Source of the DNA: Streptococcus mitis
GTDB lineage: Bacteria; Bacillota; Bacilli; Lactobacillales; Streptococcaceae
Direction of reading: 5' to 3'
Assembly: GCF_000722765.2 (NCBI RefSeq)
Contig: NZ_CP028415.1
Location: 688,501 to 752,500, forward strand
Length of the DNA: 64,000 nucleotides
Both the position numbers and the translations under genes were made by a program. How positions within the stretch are numbered: position 1 is the first letter of the stretch; each line of letters starts with the position of its first letter. This document shows, one piece after another, positions 1-8,959 of this stretch. The notes under the pieces are model-generated. The model searched no databases. It saw only the letters and a list, made by a program, of their open reading frames with translations, and was not told the DNA's origin.

Positions 1-184
1 AGGCTTAACAGCTATAGCTGGTCTACTCTTGCAAGGATTGATAGCTGGTATAGAAGTAGGAGTATCAATCCCAGTTGCTCTATTTAGTCTTGCAGTTTCG
101 GCTAGCGTGGGTATGATTTTTGGAGTTTTGCCAGCCAACAAGGCATCGAAACTTGATCCAATTGAAGCCCTTCGTTATGAATAA
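1..184 (+). CDS. ABC transporter permease, FtsX/MacB type (3' end only)
   Basis: Only the last 60 codons are in the window. They encode a hydrophobic stretch ([16 protein letters not shown], then a segment ending [10 protein letters not shown]) followed by the tail [15 protein letters not shown]. The [17 protein letters not shown] ending is the hallmark C-terminus of FtsX/MacB-family permeases, which are membrane partners of an ABC ATPase in export of peptides or macrolide-like compounds, or in envelope signalling. The substrate cannot be told from this fragment. A rho-independent terminator follows directly, so this is the last gene of its operon. Family assignment is firm; function is not. 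Confidence 0.8.
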   Translation, partial: GLTAIAGLLLQGLIAGIEVGVSIPVALFSLAVSASVGMIFGVLPANKASKLDPIEALRYE

Positions 185-187
185 GAT

Positions 188-220
188 AAACAAGATGGAC
201 ACTCGTCTATCTTGTTTTTA
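188..220 (+). terminator. rho-independent terminator after the permease gene
   Basis: A stem of ACAAGAT and ATCTTGT encloses a short loop and runs into a T-tract. It separates the permease operon from metG. Confidence 0.8.
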
Positions 221-256
221 TATAGATTTCCCTATCGAAAATCCTTAAAAATGTGA

Positions 257-262
257 TATAAT
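257..262 (+). promoter_or_regulatory. -10 box of metG promoter
   Basis: TATAAT preceded by TGTGA. It lies 46 bases before the metG ATG, and it rules out the upstream in-frame GTG at 266, which would lie before or at the transcription start. No good -35 is seen. Confidence 0.65.
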
Positions 263-307
263 GAAGTGTTAGAAAAACAGGTTTCATTTGCCTGGAAAGG
301 AAAAATT

Positions 308-2305
308 ATGTCTGAAAAGAATTTTTATATTACAACGCCGATTTACTATCCATCTGGTAAACTTCATATCGGTTCTGCCTACACAACTATTGCCTGTGAT
401 GTCCTAGCCCGTTACAAACGCCTGATGGGTTACGATGTCTTTTATCTGACAGGTCTTGATGAGCACGGTCAGAAAATCCAGCAGAAAGCAGAAGAAGCTG
501 GTATCACACCTCAAGCTTATGTTGATGGGATGGCAGTTGGAGTCAAAGAACTCTGGCAATTACTAGATATCTCATACGATAAATTTATCCGTACAACGGA
601 TGACTACCATGAAAAAGTTGTCGCACAAGTCTTTGAACGCTTGCTGGCTCAAGATGACATCTATTTGGGTGAATATTCTGGTTGGTATTCAGTTTCAGAT
701 GAGGAATTCTTTACAGAAAGCCAGCTTGCAGAAGTTTTCCGTGACGAAGCTGGAAATGTAACCGGAGGAATCGCTCCGTCAGGACACGAAGTGGAATGGG
801 TATCTGAAGAGTCTTATTTCCTTCGTCTTAGCAAGTACCAAGATCGTTTGGTCGAATTTTTCAAGTCCCATCCTGAATTTATCACGCCAGATGGTCGCCT
901 GAATGAAATGCTTCGCAACTTCATCGAGCCAGGTTTAGAGGATTTGGCAGTTTCTCGTACAACCTTTACATGGGGTGTGCCAGTGCCATCTAATCCAAAA
1001 CACGTTGTCTATGTTTGGTTTGATGCTCTACTCAACTATGTGACAGCTCTTGGCTACGATCAAGACGAACACGCTAACTTTGACAAGTTCTGGAACGGAA
1101 CAGTCTTACATATGGTTGGAAAAGACATCCTTCGTTTTCACTCAATCTACTGGCCAATCCTTCTTATGATGTTGGATATCAAATTGCCAGAACGTTTGAT
1201 TGGTCATGGTTGGTTTGTCATGAAAGACGGCAAGATGTCTAAATCTAAAGGGAATGTTGTCTATCCTGAAATGTTGATAGAGCGTTTTGGACTAGATCCA
1301 CTTCGTTACTATCTCATGCGTAGCCTTCCTGTTGGTTCAGACGGAACCTTCACTCCAGAGGACTATGTAGGACGTATCAACTATGAATTGGCCAATGACC
1401 TCGGAAACCTCCTCAACCGTACGGTTTCAATGATTAACAAGTACTTTGATGGTCAAATCCCTGCCTATGTAGAAGGTGTAACAGACTTTGACAATGCTCT
1501 TGCTCAAGTAGCTGCTGAATCAATTGCTGACTACCATACACACATGGAAGCAGTTGACTACCCACGTGCCCTTGAAGCAGTCTGGACTCTGATCTCTCGT
1601 ACCAATAAATACATCGATGAGACAGCTCCATGGGTCTTGGCAAAGGATGAAGCACTCCGCGATCAATTGGCAAGTGTCATGAGTCATTTGGCAGCCAGTC
1701 TGCGTGTTGTAGCTCACTTGATTGAGCCATTTATGATGGAAACCAGTCGCGCGGTCTTGACTCAACTTGGCTTGGAAGAAGTAGCAAGCCTTGAGAACTT
1801 GAAATTGGCTGATTTCCCTGCAGATGTGACTGTAGTTGCTAAGGGAACACCAATCTTCCCACGTCTGGATATGGAAGAAGAAATCGCCTATATCAAGGAA
1901 CAAATGGAAGGTAACAAACCAGCTGTCGAAAAAGAATGGAATCCAGATGAAGTTGAACTCAAACTAAACAAGGAAGAAATCAAGTTTGAAGACTTTGACA
2001 AGGTCGAAATCCGTGTCGCAGAAGTCAAAGAAGTTTCTAAAGTTGAAGGTTCTGATAAGCTGCTTCAATTCCGCTTGGATGCTGGGGATGGAGAAGATCG
2101 TCAAATTCTTTCAGGAATCGCAAAATACTATCCAAACGAACAAGAATTGGTCGGCAAAAAAGTTCAAATCGTTGCTAACCTCAAACCACGTAAAATGATG
2201 AAGAAATATGTCAGTCAAGGGATGATTCTCTCAGCTGAACATGATGGACAATTAACCCTTCTTACAGTTGATCCAGCTGTGCCAAACGGTAGTGTAATTG
2301 GGTAA
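308..2305 (+). CDS. metG: methionyl-tRNA synthetase
   Basis: Charges tRNA-Met with methionine in the cytoplasm. The 665-residue protein has the class I signature HIGS at residues 20-23 and KMSKS within [11 protein letters not shown] at about residue 300, followed by the anticodon-binding helical domain. A C-terminal EMAPII/Trbp111-like tRNA-binding domain starts near [14 protein letters not shown] (about residue 565), which supports dimerisation as in Bacillus-type enzymes. The ATG at 308 was chosen because AAAGGA precedes it and the -10 box overlaps the region of the earlier in-frame GTG. It stands alone between terminators. Family and function are certain. Confidence 0.97.
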   Translation: MSEKNFYITTPIYYPSGKLHIGSAYTTIACDVLARYKRLMGYDVFYLTGLDEHGQKIQQKAEEAGITPQAYVDGMAVGVKELWQLLDISYDKFIRTTDDYHEKVVAQVFERLLAQDDIYLGEYSGWYSVSDEEFFTESQLAEVFRDEAGNVTGGIAPSGHEVEWVSEESYFLRLSKYQDRLVEFFKSHPEFITPDGRLNEMLRNFIEPGLEDLAVSRTTFTWGVPVPSNPKHVVYVWFDALLNYVTALGYDQDEHANFDKFWNGTVLHMVGKDILRFHSIYWPILLMMLDIKLPERLIGHGWFVMKDGKMSKSKGNVVYPEMLIERFGLDPLRYYLMRSLPVGSDGTFTPEDYVGRINYELANDLGNLLNRTVSMINKYFDGQIPAYVEGVTDFDNALAQVAAESIADYHTHMEAVDYPRALEAVWTLISRTNKYIDETAPWVLAKDEALRDQLASVMSHLAASLRVVAHLIEPFMMETSRAVLTQLGLEEVASLENLKLADFPADVTVVAKGTPIFPRLDMEEEIAYIKEQMEGNKPAVEKEWNPDEVELKLNKEEIKFEDFDKVEIRVAEVKEVSKVEGSDKLLQFRLDAGDGEDRQILSGIAKYYPNEQELVGKKVQIVANLKPRKMMKKYVSQGMILSAEHDGQLTLLTVDPAVPNGSVIG

Positions 2306-2382
2306 AAATAGAGGCTCTATAATATTTGAATCTTTCTCTTTTTCCGTGGGTTTAAAAAGATAACATGGAGTGAAATATAGTC

Positions 2383-2416
2383 AAAAAGCCGTTGCAAAGC
2401 GGTTTTTTGTTATAAT
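2383..2416 (+). terminator. metG terminator fused to the next promoter (copy 1)
   Basis: A stem AAAAAGCCG / CGGTTTTTT with loop TTGCAAAG ends in a T-run; two bases later comes TATAAT (2411-2416), the -10 box for the next gene. An almost identical block lies at 3411-3445. Confidence 0.75.
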
Positions 2417-2454
2417 GAAGAGAAGAAGGTTAGAAATTAAAGGAGAAAAATTTG

Positions 2455-3381
2455 ATGAGATACATAACTCTTGGTCAAGATGACAAAGAATTATCAGAAA
2501 TTGTTCTCGGAATGATGAGAATAGAAGATAAGTCTGTAAAAGAAGTTGAAGAGCTTGTAGAAACAGCTCTTTTTGTTGGAATCAATGCCTTTGACTTGGC
2601 TGATATATATGGTCGTGGTCGTTGTGAAGAACTGTTAGGTCTTGTTCTAAAAAATCGTCCAGATTTAAGAAAAGAGATGTGGATTCAGTCCAAATGTGGC
2701 ATTCGCATTGAAGAATTTACCTATTTTGATTTTTCTAAGGACTATATTATAAAATCAGTTGACGGAATTTTGCAAAGATTGAAGATTGATCATCTAGATA
2801 GCTTGCTTCTTCATCGACCAGATGCTTTGATGGAATCTGACCAAGTAGCAGAAGCCTTTGATCTTCTTTATAAACAAGGTAAAGTTCGAGATTTTGGAGT
2901 TTCTAATCAAAATCCTATGATGATGGAGTTACTTAAAAAAGATGTCAAGCAGCCGTTAGCTGTTAATCAGCTACAATTGAGTGCGGCTTTTACTCCAGGA
3001 TTAGAATCAGGTTTTCATGTTAATATGGAAGGTAGTCAAGCAGCTATGCGAGATGGCAGCATTTTTGAATATTGCAAATTACACGATGTGGTCATTCAAG
3101 CATGGTCTGTCTTACAATTCGGGTATTTTAAAGGGAATTTTGTTGGAAATGAGAAATTTCAAGCTTTAAATCAAGTACTTGATCGTTTAGCTATTAAATA
3201 TGGAGTAACCCCTTCAACTATTGCCATTTCTTGGATATTGCGTTATCCAGCAAAAATGCAGGCAGTCGTAGGTACAACAAATCCTAAGCATTTGAGAGAA
3301 GTTAGCCAAGCGACAAACTTTAGCTTAACAAGAAAAGAATGGTATGAAATTTATCTTGCTGCAGGGAATAATTTGCCGTAA
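2455..3381 (+). CDS. aldo/keto reductase family oxidoreductase
   Basis: A 308-residue NADPH-dependent (beta/alpha)8 aldo/keto reductase, likely of the YdhF-like group. Visible active-site elements are FDLADIYGRGRCEELLG (the Asp and Tyr of the tetrad), the Lys in QSKCGI and the His in LLLHRPDAL. The C-terminal cofactor loop reads AVVGTTNPKHL. The ATG at 2455 lies nine bases after AGGAG; a TTG three bases upstream is possible but less likely. The physiological substrate is unknown. The gene is monocistronic, with nearly identical terminator/promoter blocks on both sides. Confidence 0.88.
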   Translation: MRYITLGQDDKELSEIVLGMMRIEDKSVKEVEELVETALFVGINAFDLADIYGRGRCEELLGLVLKNRPDLRKEMWIQSKCGIRIEEFTYFDFSKDYIIKSVDGILQRLKIDHLDSLLLHRPDALMESDQVAEAFDLLYKQGKVRDFGVSNQNPMMMELLKKDVKQPLAVNQLQLSAAFTPGLESGFHVNMEGSQAAMRDGSIFEYCKLHDVVIQAWSVLQFGYFKGNFVGNEKFQALNQVLDRLAIKYGVTPSTIAISWILRYPAKMQAVVGTTNPKHLREVSQATNFSLTRKEWYEIYLAAGNNLP

Positions 3382-3410
3382 GTAGAAGCAGATGTAAATA
3401 AATCACAGTC

Positions 3411-3445
3411 AAAAAACCGTTGCAAAGCGGTTTTTTTGTTATAAT
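3411..3445 (+). terminator. terminator fused to promoter (copy 2)
   Basis: Stem AAAAAACCG / CGGTTTTTT with the same loop TTGCAAAG as at 2383, again followed within a few bases by TATAAT (3440-3445). The similarity continues into AATGAAG and the AAAGGAGAAAAA ribosome-binding site of the following gene. Confidence 0.75.
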
Positions 3446-3480
3446 GAAGGGGAGAATTATTGATATTAAAGGAGAAAAAC

Positions 3481-3717
3481 ATGACATTTGAAGAAATTCT
3501 GCCTGGGTTAAAGGCTAAGAAAAAATATGTACGTACTGGATGGGGAGGTGCTGAAAACTATGTCCAACTTTTTGACACTATCGAGCAAAATGGTGTGGCT
3601 CTAGAGGTTACTCCTTATTTTTTGATTAACGTATCTGGCGAAGGAGAAGGTTTTTCCATGTGGAGCCCGACACCTTGTGATGTTTTGGCGACAGATTGGG
3701 TAGAAGTTCATGACTAG
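3481..3717 (+). CDS. Tad2-like (DUF2829) small protein
   Basis: A 78-residue protein beginning MTFEEILPGLKAKKKYVRTG and ending SMWSPTPCDVLATDWVEVHD. The opening F-E-E-x-L-x-x-x-x-G/A-K-K-x-x-R-x-G-W and the closing W-x-P-x-x-x-D-x-L-A-x-D-W are the signature of the DUF2829 family, now called Tad2-like because phage members sequester the signal molecule of the Thoeris defence. Whether a chromosomal member does this is unknown. It starts at the ATG after AAAGGAGAAAAAC and overlaps the following dehydrogenase gene by eight bases, so the two are probably co-translated. Family confident; role open. Confidence 0.8.
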   Translation: MTFEEILPGLKAKKKYVRTGWGGAENYVQLFDTIEQNGVALEVTPYFLINVSGEGEGFSMWSPTPCDVLATDWVEVHD

Positions 3718-4408
3718 GCGTGTATTGATTACGGGAGTGAGTTCAGGGATCGGCCTAGCTCAGGCTCGACTCTTTTTAGAGAAGGGCTATCAAGTTTATG
3801 GAGTGGACCAAGGCGAAAATCCAGTTTTAGATGGTGATTTCTACTTTTTACAGAGAGATTTGACCTTGGACTTAGAGCCTATTTTTGATTGGTGTCCTCA
3901 GGTGGATGTTTTGTGCAATACTGCCGGAGTTTTGGATGATTACAAACCACTGTTGGAACAAACGGCGCAGGACATTCAAGAGGTTTTTGAAATCAACTAT
4001 ATGACTCCTGTTGAGTTGACTCGCTATTATTTGACACAAATGCTGGAGAATAAAAAAGGAATCATTATCAATATGTGCTCCATTGCTTCTAGCCTAGCAG
4101 GTGGCGGTGGACACGCTTATACTTCTTCGAAGCACGCCTTGGCTGGCTTCACCAAGCAGTTGGCTCTAGACTATGCAGAAGCTGGTATTCAGGTATTTGG
4201 TATCGCTCCAGGAGCAGTCAAGACAGCTATGACTGCTGCAGACTTTGAGCCAGGTGGCTTGGCTGATTGGGTTGCTAGTGAAACACCAATCAAGCGCTGG
4301 ATTGAACCAGAGGACGTGGCAGAAGTCAGTCTCTTTTTGGCTAGTGGAAAGGCATCTGCCATGCAGGGACAAATTCTGACAATAGATGGTGGCTGGTCTT
4401 TGAAGTAG
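3710..4408 (+). CDS. short-chain dehydrogenase/reductase
   Basis: A 232-residue classical SDR. The nucleotide-binding motif TGVSSGIG is at residues 8-15, NTAGVL takes the place of the NAG motif, and the catalytic Ser (MCSIASS) and Y-T-S-S-K complete the triad. The C-terminus SAMQGQILTIDGGWS is typical of FabG-like 3-ketoacyl or sugar reductases. It overlaps the Tad2-like gene by eight bases and the Nudix gene starts ten bases after it, so all three form one transcription unit. Substrate unknown. Confidence 0.88.
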   Translation: MTRRVLITGVSSGIGLAQARLFLEKGYQVYGVDQGENPVLDGDFYFLQRDLTLDLEPIFDWCPQVDVLCNTAGVLDDYKPLLEQTAQDIQEVFEINYMTPVELTRYYLTQMLENKKGIIINMCSIASSLAGGGGHAYTSSKHALAGFTKQLALDYAEAGIQVFGIAPGAVKTAMTAADFEPGGLADWVASETPIKRWIEPEDVAEVSLFLASGKASAMQGQILTIDGGWSLK

Positions 4409-4418
4409 GAGGAGTTGG

Positions 4419-4922
4419 ATGGAAATCAAAAATCATTTTGGAGTCTATGCTGTTTGCTATAAACATGGTTACCTTCTTTGTATTCAAAAAACAGCAGGTC
4501 CCTACAAAAATAGGTTAGACCTTCCCGGTGGAAGTCAGCAACTTGGTGAAGGACTGACGGAAACGCTGACTAGAGAAGTTATGGAAGAGACGGGATTTAC
4601 TGTTAGAAGCTACTCTAATCCTCGAATCTACGATGTTTTCGTCAGGGAAGAGTTAAAAAATTTTATGGTTCACCATGTCATGGCCTTGTATGATGTTGAA
4701 ATGAATGAGAGTGCACCTCAAGTTACGACTTCGGAAGCTGTGTCTGATGGTGCGAATGATTCACTAGGATATATTTGGATGGATATTCAAGAGATCACAG
4801 AAGAAAATGCATCGCCATTAGTCTTGAAGATTAAGTATGAATTATTAGGATTTCCAGAACTGGACAAGACTTCTTACATGAATTGGAAGGTGAATGGCTA
4901 TGAAAAACCAACTTGCCCTTAG
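4419..4922 (+). CDS. Nudix hydrolase
   Basis: A 167-residue MutT/Nudix protein. The Nudix box G-x5-E-x7-R-E-x-x-E-E-x-G is seen as GGSQQLGEGLTETLTREVME followed by ETGF, at about residues 36-60, so metal-binding catalytic residues are present. It should hydrolyse a nucleoside diphosphate linked to another group; the substrate cannot be told. Its 3' end overlaps the start of the broken PEP-synthase-like gene by 23 bases, so the two were made as a translationally coupled pair before the latter decayed. Confidence 0.88.
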   Translation: MEIKNHFGVYAVCYKHGYLLCIQKTAGPYKNRLDLPGGSQQLGEGLTETLTREVMEETGFTVRSYSNPRIYDVFVREELKNFMVHHVMALYDVEMNESAPQVTTSEAVSDGANDSLGYIWMDIQEITEENASPLVLKIKYELLGFPELDKTSYMNWKVNGYEKPTCP

Positions 4923-5801
4923 TGGAGAAAAACTTGATGAAAAAGTTTACCCACAACTATTTCATCATGTTGGCATGATTCGTGGGGAATATTTGTTGAG
5001 AGAACTTAATCAAAACATCCTATTAGTAAGTTGTCAGCAATTTGTAAAAGATTATCTAGAGACTATCTGCTCCCTGTACTCAGATGAAGAAGTTTGGTAT
5101 CGTTTTTCTGAATTAACGAATACAGAAGCCAATTGTTTAGTGGGTACTAAAGAGTATTTTGATGAAAATCATCCCTTGTTTGGCTATAGAGGAACTAGGC
5201 GTTTGCTGGCGTGTCCGAATGAATTTCAGGATGAAGCACATGTCGTTACAGAAGTTTATCAAACCAATCCCAATCTATCTGTTATTTTCCTTTTGTCAAT
5301 GATGCTGAGCAGTTAAAGCAAGCTATTACAGTGTTGCGTCAGCATGGTTTTACTGGAAAAGTAGGCACAATGATTGAATTGCCGTCAGCATATTTTGACT
5401 TAGACAGCATACTGGAAGCTGGTATTTCAAAGATTGTAGTTGGAATGAATGATTTGACTTCTTTTGTTTTTGCGACTGTGAGAAACAGTCAATGGCATGA
5501 TATGGAAAATCCAATTATGTTAGATATGTTGAGACGGATGCAGAATAAAGCAAGGATGAAAAAGATTGATTTTGCTGTAGCAGGCTATCTGAATACTTCT
5601 TTCATACAAAAAACAAATCAGATGGGTATCGAATGCATTATCCACTATAGTTCTATTCCAGAGATTTTTAATTTAGAGATTGACCATCCAGACCATCTCA
5701 AACATATAAAAGAAGAAAGTAAGAAATTACAAAGGAGCACCCATGACACCGCAAGAAATGTGGAATGCCTACAAGAAAATCAATCCTTCGATTGGAGATG
5801 A
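4900..5801 (+). pseudogene. PEP-synthase-like C-terminal barrel protein, frameshifted
   Basis: Two adjacent reading frames together encode one protein of about 300 residues. The first (from the ATG at 4900, after GGAAGG) contains NHPLFGYRGTRRLL-type sequence; the second contains VGTMIELPSAYFDLDSI and GMNDLTSFVF. These are landmarks of the PEP/pyruvate-binding TIM barrel of PEP synthase and related PEP-utilising enzymes (NPxLGxRGxR; GxMxExPSA). The frames meet in the tract TTTTCCTTTTGTC at about 5285-5297, where one base is missing: restoring it reads VIFPFVNDAEQLKQ across the join. The phosphohistidine domain of full PEP synthase is absent. It is a pseudogene unless the shift is a sequencing error or is recoded. 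Confidence 0.8.
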
Positions 5802-6183
5802 AATCGATGCTTGGGCTTTTGGAGTGGAACTAGATCTTTTAGCAGATTTGGTTTTAAGAGGCGAAAAGACTGCAACAGCATCAGCCTACGACCTCTATGC
5901 ACTAGAAGCCGAGTCTCTTCCTCAAGAAGGAACTTTTGATGTCATTTTAGATAGTCAAAATCAGGCTGTCTGTATTGTCGAAATTACAAGGGTTTCCGTT
6001 CAGCCTTTCAATCAAGTTTCTGCTGAACATGCCTTTAAGGAAGGGGAAGGCGACAAATCTCTGGCCTATTGGCGTCAGGTTCATGAGGAGGTTTTCACCG
6101 AGTGGATGAGCGAGGTAGGACTAATTTTTACGCCTGATAGCAAGGTTGTTTTAGAAGAATTTTGCAAGGTCTACCCACTGTAG
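5743..6183 (+). CDS. ASCH domain protein
   Basis: A 146-residue ASCH-domain protein, a PUA-like beta-barrel fold thought to bind RNA or act on modified nucleosides. The motif LRGEKTATASAYDLY (residues 39-53) is the conserved G-x-K-x-x-T-x-S element. It begins at an ATG after AAAGGAGCACCC and overlaps the end of the preceding broken gene by 59 bases in another frame. No partner suggests a specific substrate. Family confident, function unknown. Confidence 0.85.
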   Translation: MTPQEMWNAYKKINPSIGDEIDAWAFGVELDLLADLVLRGEKTATASAYDLYALEAESLPQEGTFDVILDSQNQAVCIVEITRVSVQPFNQVSAEHAFKEGEGDKSLAYWRQVHEEVFTEWMSEVGLIFTPDSKVVLEEFCKVYPL

Positions 6184-6247
6184 ACTGTTAGACGGAAGAA
6201 AGTTTTGGAAATCACCGTCCAATCCTTTTTTCTCCAGCAAAACATGA

Positions 6248-6253
6248 TATAAT
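6248..6253 (+). promoter_or_regulatory. -10 box of pepN promoter
   Basis: TATAAT 52 bases upstream of the pepN ATG, in a 121-base intergenic region. Confidence 0.65.
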
Positions 6254-6304
6254 AAGTTTGTTTGAAGAAGAGCTCTAGCTCTTAAACTTAGATAGGAGAA
6301 AACT

Positions 6305-8851
6305 ATGCAAGCAGTTGAACATTTTATTAAGCAATTTGTTCCTGAACATTATGATTTATTTTTAGACTTGAGTCGTGAGACCAAGACGTTTTCTGGGAAG
6401 GTGACCATTACTGGTCAAGCACAGAGTGACCGTATTTCCCTTCACCAAAAAGACTTGGAGATTGCCTCTGTAGAAGTTGTAGGGGAAGCTCGCACATTCA
6501 CAGTTGACCATGACAATGAAGCCCTTCATATTGAATTAGCTGAGGCTGGTCAAGTTGAAGTGGTTATCGCTTTCTCAGGAAAAATTACAGACAACATGAC
6601 AGGGATTTACCCTTCTTATTACACAGTTGATGGAGTGAAGAAGGAAGTCTTGTCAACACAGTTTGAAAGCCATTTTGCTCGTGAAGCCTTCCCATGTGTG
6701 GATGAGCCAGAAGCCAAAGCAACCTTTGACCTCTCTCTACGTTTTGACCAAGCAGAAGGTGAGTTAGCCTTGTCTAACATGCCAGAAATCGAAGTGGAAA
6801 ACCGTAAGGAAACAGGTATCTGGAAGTTTGAGACAACACCTCGCATGTCTTCTTACTTGTTAGCCTTTGTTGCGGGTGATTTGCAAGGTGTGACGGCTAA
6901 AACTAAAAACGGTACCCTTGTAGGTGTTTACTCAACCAAAGCTCACCCATTATCTAACCTTGATTTCTCACTAGATATCGCTGTTCGTTCCATTGAGTTT
7001 TACGAAGATTATTACGGAGTGAAATACCCAATTCCACAATCTCTCCACATCGCTCTTCCTGATTTTTCATCAGGTGCCATGGAAAACTGGGGTCTGGTAA
7101 CTTACCGCGAAGTTTACTTGGTTGTGGATGAAAACTCAACCTTTGCTAGCCGTCAACAAGTTGCCCTTGTTGTGGCACATGAATTGGCTCACCAATGGTT
7201 TGGTAATCTCGTAACGATGAAATGGTGGGATGACCTCTGGCTCAATGAAAGCTTTGCGAACATGATGGAATACGTCTGTGTGGATGCTATTGAACCAAGC
7301 TGGAATATCTTTGAAGATTTCCAAACAGGTGGTGTTCCGTCTGCCTTGAAACGTGATGCTACTGATGGTGTTCAGTCTGTTCATGTGGAAGTCAAACACC
7401 CAGATGAAATCAATACGCTCTTTGACGGAGCTATCGTCTATGCCAAAGGAAGTCGCCTCATGCACATGCTTCGTCGTTGGCTAGGGGATGCCGATTTTGC
7501 CAAAGGTTTGCATGCCTACTTTGAAAAACATCAATACAGCAATACAATTGGTCGTGACCTTTGGAATGCTCTTGGTCAAGCGTCTGGACGTGATGTCGCA
7601 GCCTTTATGGATTCTTGGTTGGAACAACCTGGTTATCCAGTTCTCACTGTCAAAGTTGAAAATGATGTCTTGAAGATCTCACAAAAACAATTCTTTATCG
7701 GTGAGCACGAAGACAAGAACCGTCTCTGGGTTGTGCCACTCAATAGTAACTGGAAAGGCTTGCCTGATACACTCGAAACTGCAAGCATCGAAATTCCTGG
7801 CTACGCAGCACTTCTTGCTGAAAATGAAGGAGCTCTTCGTCTCAACACTGAAAATACAGCCCACTACATTACTTACTATCAAGGTGAATTACTGGCTGCT
7901 ATTCTTTCAGAATTAGTAGAACTTGATAATACAAGCAAACTTCAAATCGTCCAAGAACGTCGCTTGCTTGCTGAAGCAGGACACATTTCTTATGCTGACT
8001 TGCTTCCAGTAGTGGATCAATTAGCACAAGAAGAATCTTACCTAGTTGTTGCTGCCGTTTCTCAAGTTATTACAGCCCTTGAACGCTTCATTGATGAAGG
8101 AACAGAGGCAGAAAAAGCCTTTAAAGCTCTTATTGCTAAACTGGCTCGTTACAACTATGACCGTCTTGGTTTTGAAGCCAAAGAGGGTGAATCTGATGAG
8201 GATGAATTGGTTCGTCAATTGACAATTTCCATGATGATTCGTTCAAATGACGCAGAAGCAAGTCAAGTTGCTAGCCAAATTTTCGCAGCCCACAAGGATC
8301 GTCTTGCAGGACTCCCAGCAGCCATTCGTTCACAAGTTCTCATCAATGAAATGAAACATCATGAGACTAAGGATTTGGTCGCAACTTATCTGGACCTTTA
8401 CACTCATGCGACGGATGCGGTCTTCAAGCGCCAGTTGGCAGGAGCTCTTGCCTACAGTACAGATGCCGAAAACATTCAAACCCTTCTTGCAACTTGGAAA
8501 GACAAATTTGTGGTTAAACCACAAGACTTGTCAGCTTGGTATAATCATTTCCTATCTCATCAAGCAACCCAGGAAACAGCTTGGTCTTGGGCGCGTGAAA
8601 ACTGGGATTGGATTAAGGCAGCTCTTGGAGGAGATATGAGCTTTGATAGTTTTGTTATCCTTCCTGCTCACGTATTTAAGACTCAGCAACGTTTGGCAGA
8701 GTACAAGAAATTCTTTGAACCGCAACTTTCTGACCTTGCTCTTAGCCGTAACATCGGTATGGGAATCAAGGAAATTGCAGCGCGTGTTGACTTGATTAAC
8801 CGTGAAAAAGCTGCAGTGGAAGCAGTCGTTCTTCAATACGGAAATACATAA
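6305..8851 (+). CDS. pepN: aminopeptidase N (M1 family)
   Basis: An 848-residue zinc metallo-aminopeptidase that removes N-terminal residues from peptides in the cytoplasm. The exopeptidase motif GAMEN is at 257-261, the zinc site HELAH at 292-296 with the third ligand Glu315 in LWLNESFA, and a long helical ERAP1-like C-terminal domain follows. Length agrees with streptococcal PepN. No signal peptide is seen. AGGAG precedes the ATG. It is monocistronic: its own promoter lies upstream and a strong terminator downstream, which overlaps the ciaR promoter region. Confidence 0.97.
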   Translation: MQAVEHFIKQFVPEHYDLFLDLSRETKTFSGKVTITGQAQSDRISLHQKDLEIASVEVVGEARTFTVDHDNEALHIELAEAGQVEVVIAFSGKITDNMTGIYPSYYTVDGVKKEVLSTQFESHFAREAFPCVDEPEAKATFDLSLRFDQAEGELALSNMPEIEVENRKETGIWKFETTPRMSSYLLAFVAGDLQGVTAKTKNGTLVGVYSTKAHPLSNLDFSLDIAVRSIEFYEDYYGVKYPIPQSLHIALPDFSSGAMENWGLVTYREVYLVVDENSTFASRQQVALVVAHELAHQWFGNLVTMKWWDDLWLNESFANMMEYVCVDAIEPSWNIFEDFQTGGVPSALKRDATDGVQSVHVEVKHPDEINTLFDGAIVYAKGSRLMHMLRRWLGDADFAKGLHAYFEKHQYSNTIGRDLWNALGQASGRDVAAFMDSWLEQPGYPVLTVKVENDVLKISQKQFFIGEHEDKNRLWVVPLNSNWKGLPDTLETASIEIPGYAALLAENEGALRLNTENTAHYITYYQGELLAAILSELVELDNTSKLQIVQERRLLAEAGHISYADLLPVVDQLAQEESYLVVAAVSQVITALERFIDEGTEAEKAFKALIAKLARYNYDRLGFEAKEGESDEDELVRQLTISMMIRSNDAEASQVASQIFAAHKDRLAGLPAAIRSQVLINEMKHHETKDLVATYLDLYTHATDAVFKRQLAGALAYSTDAENIQTLLATWKDKFVVKPQDLSAWYNHFLSHQATQETAWSWARENWDWIKAALGGDMSFDSFVILPAHVFKTQQRLAEYKKFFEPQLSDLALSRNIGMGIKEIAARVDLINREKAAVEAVVLQYGNT

Positions 8852-8870
8852 ATAAGCCTAAAATAAAAAG

Positions 8871-8916
8871 AAAACTCAGCTATCTCATGTAAAATGCAGA
8901 GAGTTGAGTTTTTTTT
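8871..8916 (+). terminator. pepN terminator
   Basis: An interrupted stem with outer arms AAAACTCA and TGAGTTTT, inner CT / AG and TCT / AGA pairs, and a T-tract that runs straight into the ciaR regulatory region. Confidence 0.8.
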
Positions 8917-8935
8917 AAGGCAAATTTGGTATAAT
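8914..8935 (+). promoter_or_regulatory. ciaR promoter with CiaR-type direct repeat
   Basis: TTTAAG (8914-8919), five bases, then TTTGGT (8925-8930), an imperfect version of the TTTAAG-N5-TTTAAG direct repeat known for CiaR. The second half runs into an extended -10, TGG-TATAAT (TATAAT 8930-8935). Autoregulation by CiaR is inferred. Confidence 0.6.
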
Positions 8936-8959
8936 GGTTTTAATAAGGAGGAGTTTCTC

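Noticed and set aside
266..307. In-frame GTG that would extend MetG by 14 residues
   Set aside because: The -10 box ends at 262, so this codon would lie at or before the transcription start; AAAGGA precedes the ATG at 308.
1520..1903. 127-codon minus-strand frame inside metG
   Set aside because: It is antisense to a certain gene, has no ribosome-binding site and its product is not like any protein.
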